64,000 nucleotides of DNA from the NCBI GenBank assembly GCA_009733575.1, contig ML769717.1, forward strand, positions 397 through 64,396, written 5' to 3'. Both the position numbers and the translations under genes were made by a program. Positions 33,823 through 45,030 of the stretch are shown in pieces. The notes under the pieces are model-generated. The model was not told where the DNA came from and made no database searches. It saw only the letters and a program-made list of their open reading frames with translations. The DNA comes from Gymnopus androsaceus JB14. Taxonomy: Eukaryota; Basidiomycota; Agaricomycetes; Agaricales; Omphalotaceae. How positions within the stretch are numbered: the first letter of the stretch is position 1; each line of letters starts with the position of its first letter.

Positions 33823-34055
33823 CTGTACCATTTCATTCAATTCGACGGTCACACGTCACAGGCCCTCAAAAAGTCGAAATTTTTTCACTGGTCACTAGTC
33901 ACAGTCCAAAATTTGCCCAAAAAAATACAGCTTTGACTGGCTTTAGCACCAAAAAAGCTTACAGATATTTCCAAATAAGGAAATCAGTCGAATTGACAAT
34001 CTCGACTCACTGGTCACAGGTCACAAGGTGAGTTGAATTGAATGAAATGGTACAG
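33823..34055. mobile_element. TA-flanked MITE, 233 bp
   Basis: Ends CTGTACCATTTCATTCAATT, exactly inverted at the right (AATTGAATGAAATGGTACAG), with TA on each side (33821-33822, 34056-34057). TA duplication suggests the Tc1/mariner group. The core carries GTCACAGG/CTGGTCAC motifs and CAGCTTTGACTGGCTTTAGC. Confidence 0.75.
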
Positions 34056-34218
34056 TATAAGAAATTATTTAGGGTTTACATTGTACAACATGACTTTTCA
34101 CTTAATCACTCTTGCAACTTTCTAAGATATTCAACCATTAAGCAAGACTACTTATCATGTGCTCAATTTGTACAGCAATTACACTTACAATTCTGAGTGG
34201 TAACCACTATCCTGAATA

Positions 34219-34541
34219 CTGTTGTATTTCATTCAATTCAACATGGCTTGTGACCTGTGACCACCATGTCGAAATTATGATTTTGACAAATTTCCTTAAA
34301 TGGAAGTACTGTCCCATTTCATTCAATTCGACAGTCACGGGTCACGGGCCCATGAAATGTCGTAAAATGTCACAGTGGTCATGGGTCACTGTACAAAATT
34401 TGACCAAAATCAACAGCTTTGACCGGCTTTAGTGCTGAAAAAGCTTACAAATATTTCCATATAAGGAAATTTGTCGAAATCATAATTTCGACATGGTGGT
34501 CACATATCACAAGCCATGTCGAATTGAATGAAATGCAACAG
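34219..34541. mobile_element. TA-flanked MITE of the same family containing a second, incomplete copy
   Basis: Ends CTGTTGTATTTCATTCAATT and its inverse, TA on both sides (34217-34218, 34542-34543). Arms pair for about 65 bp. Inside, at 34309, another left end of the family (CTGTCCCATTTCATTCAATT) starts without its own right end. Sequence at 34545-34620 outside the element is an inverted copy of about 34375-34447, so at least two insertions and a rearrangement are layered here. Confidence 0.65.
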
Positions 34542-35195
34542 TATTTGTAAGCTTTTTCAGCACTAAAGCCAGTCAAAGCTGTTGATTTTAGACAAATTTT
34601 GTACAATGACCCATGACCACTGGAATATTCCAATACTCATACTTCAATAGTTGGATTAGAATAAAAGTTGTGACATGTTCATTCAAGCCAGTTGGGCACT
34701 TAAGTCACATGCTCGTGCTAACAAGCAGGTGACATGAGTTTAAGCACCCATAAGTGCCTGGGCACATTGCCAAAAGAGTTTTCAATTACTTCAACAGACA
34801 AATTATATATACATTAAATTGTTATAGTAAAATGTAAGTATTCTTGACCCTGGGTGGATCCAGGTATATTGCTGGGTCTTGGGTCCACAGAGCTGGACCC
34901 AACCCGACCTGGCACAGCCACCCGACCCGGAAACCCGGCATACCCGGCATACCCAAGCCACACACTATCCATGCAGCGCTACTGCCAATGCCATTGGAGA
35001 TACAGCAACACTGACAGCGAGCAGCATCACGCTTGGCAACACTACCAGGGACTCATCTGTTAGCAGGCCCAATCAAGGAAGCTAGGAGAGACGCGTCAGA
35101 CTCACAGCAATCCAGACATTTCTCCCCACTGCACAACCTTATGCGAGCCTTCGCAATATATCCAAGTTCAATGGAGAAACGCGCGGCCGTATGGT

Positions 35196-35828
35196 ATGCA
35201 GCAAGCTGGGACCCTGATCTTGAAGTATGGATCTGCAGGGACCGGGAAGCCATTGTTGAAAGAGGAGCAGGCAGACATACTGGCCTTTGGAGATGGCTCA
35301 GGCTATAAAGGAGGAGTAGGGGCAGCTGTAGTGATGTATAGGAATGGCAAAGAAGTGGAGGTGCTGAGAGATCAGCTAGGAGCAGAGGAAGACCATGAGG
35401 TCTACAAAGCAGAATGTGTCAGGATGATTTTGGGACTCCATGCAGCCAAGAGAATGGAGGGAGTAAAAAGGTTATTGATTTAGATTGATAACATGGTAGC
35501 AATAACAGCCACGGACACAGCCACCACCAGACCATCTCACTATCTCCTTGACTACTTCCATGGAATCCTCAGGGAGTTGCGCTTGGTCCATCCACGAATA
35601 AAAGTCACCATCTCATGGGTCCCAGGGCACATGGGTTACACTGGAAACAAGAGAGAGGCTGACATTGAAGCAAAGAAAGCAGCAGTGGCAGCATCACAGA
35701 ACAGTCCGAATCAAAAACATCCTCAACAGCTCCACAAGCCTCTTCCAAGGAGTTGCACTTCCGTGGTCATGACATACAGGAAAGATTTGGAATGCCAACA
35801 CGCAGAAGAGTGGAGAGGATCACCTTGA
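35196..35828 (+). pseudogene. LINE RNase H domain
   Basis: Two consecutive frame segments separated by a TAG at 35481-35483 together read through an RNase H1 fold: FGDGSGYKGGVGAAVV (first Asp), VYKAECVRMILGLHA (Glu), IDNMVAITAT (second Asp) and ISWVPGHMGYTGNKREADIE (final His/Asp). This domain degrades the RNA strand during element replication and is found in the Tad1/I-type LINE clades. The in-frame stop inactivates it. Confidence 0.82.
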
Positions 35829-35999
35829 TATGCAAAATTCCAAGCTATCAACAACTTAAACGCAACCAATGCTAGCAGGAAGTACTGGAAGCTATCGCGA
35901 GCCCTCCCTTGGAGACTCCTTTCCATCCTCACTTAACTACAAACTGGCCACTCCCCGCTATACCAACACCTATACCATATTAAACAAGTTGATTCACCA

Positions 36000-36236
36000 A
36001 TGTGCCCATGCTGCAAACGGAAACCCAAAACAGTATTCCACTACTTAATGGAATGTCCCAGCCATTGCACACTGCAAGCCTGCCTGAGACTAGAGGTACC
36101 GCGGAACAAGTGGACAATATCTGCGCTACTCACAAACTCGAAAACACTGAAACATCTATTCCGTTATGTTAACAACACAGGGAGATTTCGACACATTGAA
36201 GGAGAGCTACCACTATGGGGGCCAGACGAGGAATAG
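36000..36236 (+). pseudogene. LINE C-terminal zinc finger
   Basis: MCPCCKRKPKTVFHYLMECP gives C-x2-C-x8-H-x4-C, the finger found at the end of ORF2 in many fungal LINEs, followed by a short tail ending LWGPDEE at 36236. It is probably the end of the same ORF as the RNase H domain, after frame breaks. Confidence 0.75.
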
Positions 36237-36404
36237 AGGACACCCCATCCCATACTATTTTACATTTCCTTCTTATTCTCAACTTATTACTACACTAAAC
36301 ATTGGCACATGGGGCTACTAATGGGGATCTATCGAGAACCCTATGGATGCAGACAGACACATAGTCAGACATTATACACATTAGTTGTAAATGTACAATA
36401 GAAT

Positions 36405-37026
36405 CCAGCCTCCTTCCCAGGCGTTGGGACTTGCGTCATTGCTTTTGTAAGAAAGCTTAATCGAATTCGTTTCGATTTGCTCGTCCCAACGCCTGGCACA
36501 TTTCGGTGCGTGTCATGTTTGGCAGTAGCTATGTCGCCGCCGATCCCGTAGATAATGTAGCGCTGGCCGGTGGGCCTTGAATAATTTTTTTGAAGTGTTG
36601 TTGCGTGCGTATCTTCACCATGCAATCAGCTCAGGATCAAGGGTCAAAAGGACAACTTCTGAAGATAATGCTTTTTTAACACATCTGGTTTTCCAGGATG
36701 GAAAACAGGCATTGACAGATGGCCCAAGCATCGCTGTGTAACTCTTGCGCTCGCGAGATTGACAAGGCACTATGTGTGCAAGAGAGGAATACTAATTGCT
36801 GAATATACAGCAGAAGCGAGATTTCATTGTAGGCAAAGCAGCCAGCGACATTAGCCACCGGCCAGCGCTACTACATTATCTACGGGACCGGCGGCGACAT
36901 AGCTATTGCCAAACATGACATGCACTGAAATGTGCCAGGCGTTGGGACGAGCAAATTGAAACGAATTCGATTAAGCTTTCTTACGAAAGCAATGACGCAA
37001 GTCCCAACGCCTGGGAAGGAGGCTGG
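36405..37026. repeat. Long inverted repeat (169/172-bp arms) in the LINE 3' region
   Basis: Arms 36405-36573 and 36855-37026 pair with a handful of mismatches and one small gap around a 280-bp loop. Each arm itself contains a smaller palindrome bounded by CCAGGCGTTGGGAC and GTCCCAACGCCTGG (about 80 bp apart), so hairpins are nested within a hairpin. It lies between the LINE coding end and its poly(A). Confidence 0.85.
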
Positions 37027-37120
37027 ATAGAATCATGTCTATGTACAGATATTTGCTACCATACGTTCCTGTGCAGAGGCAAATAAACAGGATTCCAAAA
37101 AAAAAAAAAAAAAAAAAAAA

Positions 37121-37871
37121 GTGCAAGAGGCAACTGTTTACTGGCAGTGCTCACACAAATGCAGGAAGCGGCTCTTCATGAGAGTGAGAAGCAAGACGCG
37201 CTCCCTGGCAATCACATACATCAGCCATAGACAACCTATGCGTGTGAATCATACCTCATTGCACTCATACTACATGTAATATGTATCTACTGCTGAAACT
37301 GTTTACTATGTATGCTCTGAATGATGAGTGTAAATATAAGCTCTTCAATACCTGCTGTTCATGCTACATGTATTCCAGTTGCCAGACATTGGCCAGTGAG
37401 CTTTGAGGACCCAGTTATGGTGCTCTTGAAATTGGACATGCTCAAAAATCCTAACCAAAATTAGATAGAAGTAAGTATGCCTGTACCGTAGATAGTCACG
37501 GCATTCTCAGGGGGCAGCAATCTACAGCAGCGACTTCATCAGCTGCAAGCTTGTTGTCTGTTCTCAGGTGAATGTCCCAAGACCAATGATGCTAGCGCTG
37601 CATTGGGATATGTCTTGGACCCTCCGGTGTTCAGATTGTGGACCATGTCATGTAATAAAACTTCCTTCTTCCTTCCTTACTGGAAAGCCTTGAAGCTGGT
37701 TGTCAGTGCCATCTCCCACAATGCTACAGTTCACATGGCTTTCTTCATGGGATGATGAATAGATGAAAAGTAGCTTGATGATCTGCCTTCTAGAAGATGT
37801 CAGAATAAACGCTAGAATCCTCATAATTCTAGTAATTATACCAACATTCTAGGCACTGCTTTAGGCCAGGC
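37121..37871. other. No gene seen
   Basis: No recognised motif. The end near 37780-37870 probably is the promoter side of the F-box pseudogene. Confidence 0.45.
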
Positions 37872-39080
37872 CAAAGCACTCTCTACCAACTCCAAGCGCC
37901 TAAACCATTCCTGCTTGTGACCATCATGATCATGCCACTGCCCAATGAGCTCATAGATTGTATCCTTGACAACCTCTCTTCCAATAAAAATGCTCTCTCA
38001 AACTATTCTCTTGTTGAAAAGGATTGGGTCAAGCTTGGGTTGTCTCTTCTCAGCATTGCAATTTTGCAAAGATCAACATCAGCAAAACCTGTATGTGCTC
38101 TAGAGTGCTCCAGAGCACTCCAGAGTACTCAGAGAGCAGCCAGAGCAAGGGTAGTAGCTCCAGAGTGCTCTGGAGGACCATTGAGTTCTCTGGAGCTCTC
38201 TGGAGCTCTCTGGAAACTGCCCATCATTTGACAAATTCTAGGTTAGAGCCCCATGCAATAAGTGGTAAGTTCATATGCATCATTTATTGTACACTACCGA
38301 AACACAGCAGTCTAGATAATACTATATAGTACTAAGTACTGCTTCCAGCCAGCTTGAATATTTCCCAATTTCTGCCTCCCCATTTCCCACTCTCTGAGTC
38401 TGCCTCTGCCTCCATAGCCCTCAGACATCTCCAAACACCAGCCAATCAATGCCAAAATAGATAAGAGCCCACCATGGGAGGAAAGAAAGTTGTCCCAAGG
38501 TTGCAACACTGGAAGGAAGCAAAAGAAAAGCACAAGTGCAATGTTCTCCCTTGAGTTCATGAACAGCAATGCTTTTATACAACATCCTGACAGTTTACAG
38601 CATTTTCATTAGTTCTGTTGGTTATGTCACTTAACTGACAGCTGTCCATCAATTCCCTCTGCTCCTACAGCTTCAGAGCAGCCAGAGCAGTCAGAGCACT
38701 CCAGAGCACTCCAAAGCATCAATTCAATGCTCTGACTGCTCTGGCAAGATACAGGTTTTGCTGATGAAGCTGGATAGCCATTTAATGAGATCTCCACAAA
38801 GGAAAACAAGGTGGCTTATTGCAATATTCAATGACAAACCACATCTAGCATCCAATGTCCACCTTCTTGGCTTCCAAAGGTTCAATCTAGACTCATGGCC
38901 AAAAAAAGGAGTTTATGCTCAGATTGCTGAAGGTGTTATTTAGCATCTCCCTAAAGTGGAAACAATAGAGTTCAATGACATTGGCAGGCAAACACTGTCT
39001 CCTTTACTCAGAGAGACACTGTTTGACACAGTTGAAGCACCCTCTCTCACACTGGGGGCAAGGCCTAAGGCAATTGAATT
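37872..39080 (+). pseudogene. F-box protein paralogue split by a 690-bp MITE
   Basis: The plus strand codes AKALSTNSKRLNHSC and PLPNELIDCILDNLSSNKNA, matching the F-box gene at 49926-51129 (AKALPNTFKRPNRSC, SLPNELIDCILDNLSCNKIA). Coding homology stops at 38076, where a CATCAGC-family MITE begins, and resumes at 38767 with LIAIFNDKPHLASNVHLL, YAQIAEGVI and, after a stop at 38941-38943, HLPKVETIEFND. F-box proteins link substrates to SCF ubiquitin ligases. The orientation is opposite to the other copies. Homology is lost after about 39080. Confidence 0.82.
38077..38766. mobile_element. CATCAGC-family TIR element, 690 bp, inside the F-box pseudogene
   Basis: Exact 18-bp inverted ends CATCAGCAAAACCTGTAT, with AA flanking on each side (38075-38076, 38767-38768). 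Subterminal regions consist of CTCCAGAG/CTCTGGAG motifs; the core is non-coding. Comparison with the uninterrupted F-box copy at 51 kb shows the insertion site directly. Confidence 0.82.
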
Positions 39081-39534
39081 TGATCCCCTTACACAGCTTA
39101 CCCAGGGATTCTGTGAGACCTGGTGCACAAAATGGATCTTGAACCAATGTATCCCGAACGTCTTGCACCTAGATGTAAGTGGAGAACAAACATGACCACC
39201 TGGGGTAACCATGCTGTAAGGTGGGTCTGGACAGTAGTATGGGTGTTGTATGGAACAGCACAAGCCTCGGAGGTGCAAAGAACAGTGTACGGGCCACCCG
39301 ATGACATAATCAGAAGGAATTGGGTGGTACTGTGGTCCAATGACCAGAAGTGAGTGGAAGCGGATGGAGTATGGGTAAAGGGATGGTCCAAAAGGTGTAG
39401 CGTGTCCAAATATGGATAATGCAGGTGGAGTACAGTAAATGTGGATGGAAATAGGGTGGAAGCAGACAGAATAGGGTGGGAGCAGACGGAAATAGCATGG
39501 GAGCAGACGGAATAGGGTGAATAAGATTTGAACA
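39081..39534. other. No gene; short G-rich repeats
   Basis: Between the F-box and GDH2 copies. 39400-39520 has imperfect repeats of AGCAGACGGAATAGGGTG type. No recognised coding sequence. Confidence 0.45.
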
Positions 39535-41029
39535 ACGTACAAGGCAACTTGACATCTTGCTCCTCAACCTTCACCAAGTACCCATCCTTGCTCACCTTCG
39601 TCCTATCAAAGTGCGCGGCGGTCAAACGCTTTTTCGCCAGACAAACGAGTTCTTCGCGATCGAGTCCAGTGGGGTAGCAAGGACACCACTTCCATTGATG
39701 ATGGCAATGGTTTTATCGGAGCTGAGTAGGATTTCGTCTACAAGAGAGATAAACGTTAGCTCGGGGGTAGCAAGCCAAAGCTGAACGTATACTTACTTGA
39801 TCCAAGATCCCCATCCGGTCCCCCTGTCTGCACTTTTGTAATCTCCTTCTCCTTCAACCCCAACTGCTTATAGATACCCAACACATACTGCCTGATACTC
39901 AGCGAAGTCATACCATATGTGTCATGTGGAACTCCACCGAGTGCATCAGCAATCTTTACAAGGATAAAGAACTTCCACCATGTTTCGGCGCCTCGGTCGC
40001 GGGCGTGGAGTGCAGCCCAATCCATCATGTCTGCCGTACCCTCTGCACAACAGACATGAATGAGCACTTTAGAAGGGAAGAGATCAGTATTGACGAACCG
40101 GATCAAAGGCAATATCGTACCCTTGGCTCCTCCCTCGGGAATATCTTTATTCTTCAACGACTGGGTCGAAGCCAAGTTGTAATTTTCGTCAAACCTAAAC
40201 ACGTCGTTGTCAGCGTATGTACATCCAAAGAGAGAGAGAGAGAGAGAGAGAAACACGTACAACATCCTCTGATTAATCGAGTACATCTCTTTATTCCTAC
40301 TCATCACAATCCTAATCCCTCCCCTCGCCACATCCCTAAACCTAATATGGAACCCTCTAAACTCATTCCCAATAACAAAAAACATCGCAAACGGCTTCTT
40401 TGGATACTCAACCTCGGGTAAGAACCCTGGATCCAAGCGGAAGGACAAGGCGACTTTCGTAGGTTGGTAGAAATTGGTTTTGAGGATGTGTTTGTTAAAG
40501 ATCAGGAAGGATTCGAGGACTTGGAGGGAGTGCTTGTTGGGGACTGTGCGGTGGATTTTATCGTAGAGCTCCTCGTCGGAGAGGAGTTGGATGGTTTGGA
40601 GTCGTTGATAAGAGAGGGTGGGCCTGGATAGCACACCGGTTAGAGACACACAGGAAAACGGGATGCATACATACATCATTTGGTAGCATGGTCAGAAGCG
40701 GGGTAGTGAATCATGGCAAAGTTGACATAAAGAAGTCGGATCTGGATACCCAATGAGCACCCGTACAATAACGGAACGCTCGCAGACCTACCAGCTCCGA
40801 ATGAGTATGAATAACCTGTTCAATACTCTCCCTCGTCACTTCAGGCTGCCCCATTTTATATCTTCTTAGATAGTCCAAAGTGTAACAATCCAGTAACTAA
40901 TATGATCAAAATCCACAGGAAATCCAGGGCCCTGGAATCCATACGCCCTGCCTGGAATCCATACGGCTAGGACCTCTGGCACCCTTTGGATATGGATTCC
41001 ATGCACTAGTAAATATAGTAGTGCATGGA

Positions 41030-42760
41030 TTCCATACATGTTGCATGGAATCCATACATGTTGCATGGAATCCATGCACTAGTAAAAATAGTAGTGTATG
41101 GATTCCATGCATGTTGCATGGATTCCATACATGTTGCATGGAATCCATGTACTAGTAAAAATAGTAGTGCATGGATTCCATACATGTTGCATGGAATCCA
41201 TGACTAGAGTGTATGGAATCCATGCACTAGTAAAAATAGTAGTGTATGGAATCCATGCACTAGTAAAAATAGTAGTGTATGGATTCCATGCATGTTGCAT
41301 GGATTCCATACATATTGCATGGATTCCATACATGTTGCAAGGAATCCATGCACTAGTAAAAATAGTAGTGTATGGATTCCATGCATGTTGCATGGATTCC
41401 ATACATATTGCATGGATTCCATACATGTTGCATGGAATCCATGCACTAGTAAAAATAGTAGTGTATGGATTCCATGCATGTTGCATGGATTCCATACATG
41501 CTGCATGGATTCCATACATGTTGCATGGAATCCATGCACTAGTAAAAATAGTAGTGCATGGATTCCATACATGTTGCATGGAATCCATGCACTAGTAAAA
41601 ATAGTAGTGTATGGATTCCATACATGTTGCGTGGAATCTATGCACTAGTAAAAATAGTAGTGCATGGATTCCATACATGTTGCATGGAATCCATGCACTA
41701 GTAAAAATAGTAGTGCATGGATTCCATACATGTTGCATGGAATCCATGCACTAGTAAAAATAGTAGTGTATGGATTCCATGCATGTCACATGGAATCCAT
41801 GCACTAGTAAAAATAGTAGTGTATGGATTCCATGCATGTCACATGGAATTCATGCACTAGTAAAAATAGTAGTGTATGGATTCCATACATGTTGCATGGA
41901 ATCCATGCACTAGTAAAAATAGTAGTGTATGGATTCCATGCATGTTGCATGGATTCCATACATATTGCATGGATTCCATACATGTTGCATGGAATCCATG
42001 CACTAGTAAAAATAGTAGTGTATGGATTCCATGCATGTTGCATGGATTCCATACATATTGCATGGAATCCATGCACTAGTAAAAATAGTAGTGCATGGAT
42101 TCCATACATGTCGCATGGAATCCATGCACTAGTAAAAATAGTAGTGTATGGATTCCATGCATGTTGCATGGATTCCATGCACTAGTAAAAATAGTAGTGT
42201 ATGGATTCCATGCATGTCGCATGGATTCCATACATGCTGCATGGATTCCATACATGTTGCATGGATTCCATACATGTTGTGTGGAATCCATGCACTAGTA
42301 AAAATAGTAGTGCATGGATTCCATACATGTCGCATGGAATCCATGCACTAGTAAAAACAGTAGTGTATGGATTCCATACATGTTGCATGGATTCCATACA
42401 TGTTGTGTGGAATCCATGCACTAGTAAAAATAGTAGTGCATGGATTCCATACATGTTGCATGGAATCCATGCACTAGTAAAAATAGTAGTGCATGGATTC
42501 CATACATGTCGCATGGAATCCATGCACTAGTAAAAACAGTAGTGTATGGATTCCATACATGTTGCATGGATTCCATACATGTTGCATGGATTCCATACAT
42601 GTCACATGGAATCCATGCACTAGTAAAAATAGTAGTGTATGGATTCCATGCATGTCGCATGGATTCCATGCACTAGTAAATATAGTAGCCTATGGATTCC
42701 ATGCATGTCGCATGGATTCCATGCACTAGTAAATATAGTAGTGTATGGATTCCATGCATG
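41030..42760. repeat. Left-arm satellite array, 53-bp unit
   Basis: The basic unit is GCACTAGTAAAAATAGTAGT plus GTATGGATTCCATGCATGTC plus GCATGGATTCCAT (53 bp). Some units are extended by extra 20-bp steps (ATTCCATACATGTTGCATGG). GCACTAGT and AGTAGTGY flank an A-rich loop and ATGGATTCCAT is palindromic, so each unit can fold. Frames remain open on both strands through the array. Confidence 0.92.
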
Positions 42761-42766
42761 TTGCTT

Positions 42767-43455
42767 TAGTACTAGTTCAACCACTAGATTAGTTACTAGT
42801 CCGAGTTATCAGTACTAGTACCACCATTAGGTTAGTTACTAGTACGAGTTATTAGTACCATTATAAGCATTAGATTCGTTACTAGTATGACTTATTAGTA
42901 CTAGTTCAACCATTAGATTAGTTACTAGTACAACTTATTGGCACTGGTTCAACCATTAGATTAGTTACTAGTCCGAGTTGTTAGTACTAGTACCACCATT
43001 AGATTAGTTACTAGTCCGAGTTGTTAGTACTAGTACCACCATTAGATTAGTTACTAGACCAAGTTGTTAGTACTAGTACCACCATTAGATTAGTTACTAG
43101 TCCGAGTTATTAGTACTGGTACAACCATTAGATTAGTTACTAGTCCAAGTTGTTAGTACTAGTACCACTATTAGATTAGTTACTAGTCCAAGTTATTAAT
43201 ACTAGTACAACCATTAGATTAGTTACTAGTCCGAGTTATTAGTACTGGTACAACCATTAGATTAGTTACTAGTCCAAGTTGTTAGTACTAGTACCACTAT
43301 TAGATTAGTTACTAGTCTGAGTTATTAGTACTAGTACAACCATTAGATTAGTCACTAGTCCGAGTTGTTAGTACTAGTACCACCATTAGGTTAGTTACTT
43401 GTACGACTTATTGGTACCAGTACAACCATTAGCCTACTTACTAGTATGACCTTAA
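42767..43455. repeat. Central 43-bp tandem array, about 16 copies
   Basis: Unit TTAGTACTAGTACCACCATT followed by AGATTAGTTACTAGTCCGAGTTG. Copies differ at the CCGAG/CCAAG and ACCACC/ACAACC positions. It is unrelated to the 53-bp satellite apart from the shared ACTAGT. Confidence 0.9.
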
Positions 43456-44079
43456 GTACTGTTGTTCCGCCCCCCCCTGGTGCATATGGGAACATATGGG
43501 TGCTCATTTTACTGCAGAACATTGGGAATTGAGCTTGATAAATTCTGGAAAAATCATGAAAAATAGTGAAAACATTTGGGTATTGTTATCCCGCCCACCA
43601 GCACTTTTGGGTGTGTATTTTCCTGCCAAATAACGGGAATTGAGCTTGATAAATCTCGGAAAAATCATAAAAATCATGAAAATATTTAGGGATTGTTTTC
43701 CCACCTCCCACTGATTATGGCACATCATGCCCGAATAAGGTCATGTAACACATGTGACACTGTCACACTACATATATGGTATACCTTAACTGATTATGGC
43801 ACCTCATGCCTGAATGTTTTCATGTGACACATGTGACACTGTCACACTACATATACAGTATACCTTAACCGTAACTCTCCTTCTGGAATTCATCCTCATT
43901 GCAATCAAAAGTTTAATTTGTAGTTTGTGTGACAGTGTCACATACAGGCTGATGGGATCAGCAGAGGTAGGTTGCTAGGTGTAGATGAGAAAGTCATCAC
44001 TGTAACTATCAATCGCTATTTCACCAATTTCAATTTGTACTGTGTGACAGTGTCACATGACTATTACTATACTTCGCAT
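43456..44079. repeat. Foldback element core with short direct repeats
   Basis: Two copies of a segment around GGGAATTGAGCTTGATAAAT (43528 and 43630), two copies of GATTATGGCAC through TGTGACACTGTCACACTACA (from 43711 and 43790), and further GTGTGACAGTGTCACAT palindromes at 43927 and 44042. No gene. Confidence 0.8.
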
Positions 44080-45030
44080 GCACTACTATATTTACTTGTA
44101 CATGGAATCCATACACTACTATTTTTACTAGTGCATGGAATCCATACACTACTATTTTTACTAGTGCATGGAATCCATGCACTACTATTTTTACTAGTGC
44201 ATGGATTCCATGCAACATGTATGGAATCCATGCGACATGCATGGAATCCATGCGACATGCATGGAATCCATACACTACTATTTTTTCTAGTGCATGGATT
44301 CCATGCAACATGCATGGAATCCATACACTACTATTTTTACTAGTGCATGGATTCCATGCAACATGTATGGAATCCATGCACTACTATTTTTACTAGTGCA
44401 TGGAATCCATACACTACTATTTTTTCTAGTGCATGGATTCCATGCAACATGTATGGAATCCATGCACTACTATTTTTACTAGTGCATGGATTCCATGCAA
44501 CATGTATGGAATCCATGCAGCATGTATGGAATCCATGCGACATGCATGGAATCCATGCACTACTATTTTTACTAGTGCATGGATTCCATGCAACATGTAT
44601 GGAATCCATGCAACATGCATGGAATCCATACACTACTATTTTTACTAGTGCATGGATTCCATGCAACATGTATGGAATCCATGCAGCATGTATGGAATCC
44701 ATGCGACATGCATGGAATCCATGCACTACTATTTTTACTAGTGCATGGAATCCATACAATACTATTTTTACTAGTGCATGGAATCCATACAACTACTATT
44801 TTTACTAGTGCATGGATATCCATACACTACTATTTTTACTAGTGCATGGATTCCATGCAACATGTATGAATCCATGCACTATTTTTACTAGTGCATGATC
44901 CATGCAACATGTATGAATCCATGCACATGTATGGATCATGCACATGCATGATCATACTACTATTTTACTAGTGCATGGATTCCATGCAACATGTATGGAA
45001 TCCATGCACTACTATATTTACTAGTGCATG
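44080..45030. repeat. Right-arm satellite array, inverted relative to the left arm
   Basis: Same 53-bp family as 41030-42760, read as the reverse complement (ACTACTATTTTTACTAGTGC). The part 44860-44970 has many 1-2 base deletions, in contrast with the perfect terminal 187 bp. The arm is about 0.8 kb shorter than the left. Confidence 0.9.

Larger units (their letters stand above)
33610..34967. mobile_element. hAT-like TIR element, 1.36 kb, with nested MITEs
   Basis: The left end TAGTGTGTGGCTCGGGT is matched in inverse at the right end (TAGTGTGTGGCTTGGGT reading inward), followed on both sides by GGGTCGGG/CCCGACCC-rich subterminal sequence. The end sequence is hAT-like but the 8-bp flanks (ttgagtcc and tccatgca) differ, so a rearrangement or loss of flank has occurred. 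The core consists mainly of smaller inverted-repeat elements. Confidence 0.6.
34968..37120 (+). mobile_element. Non-LTR retrotransposon (LINE), 5'-truncated, with poly(A)
   Basis: Homology starts immediately after the hAT-like end, with sequence typical of the region between RT and RNase H (ASRLATLPGTHLLAGPIKEA). RNase H follows, then a C-terminal CCHC motif, a 3' region carrying a 622-bp hairpin, AATAAA at 37082 and a run of 24 A (37097-37120). Poly(A) and 5' truncation are the hallmarks of target-primed reverse transcription. Stops in the coding part make it dead. Confidence 0.82.

Noticed and set aside
37097..37120. Run of 24 A as a processed-pseudogene tail
   Set aside because: The upstream sequence is a LINE with RNase H and CCHC motifs, so the tail belongs to the LINE itself.
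38097..38750. CTCCAGAG repeats as a regulatory array or microsatellite
   Set aside because: They lie strictly within the TIR-bounded CATCAGC element and recur in its relatives, so they are part of that element.
41030..42760. Regular short repeats resembling a CRISPR array
   Set aside because: The genome is fungal, there are no unique spacers between repeats, no cas genes, and the structure is explained as a satellite in an inverted-repeat element.
41079..44842. Many overlapping open frames on both strands (Trp/Ile/His/Met-rich repeats)
   Set aside because: They arise from the 53-bp satellite lacking stops in several frames; open simultaneously on both strands, with no start context or splice structure.
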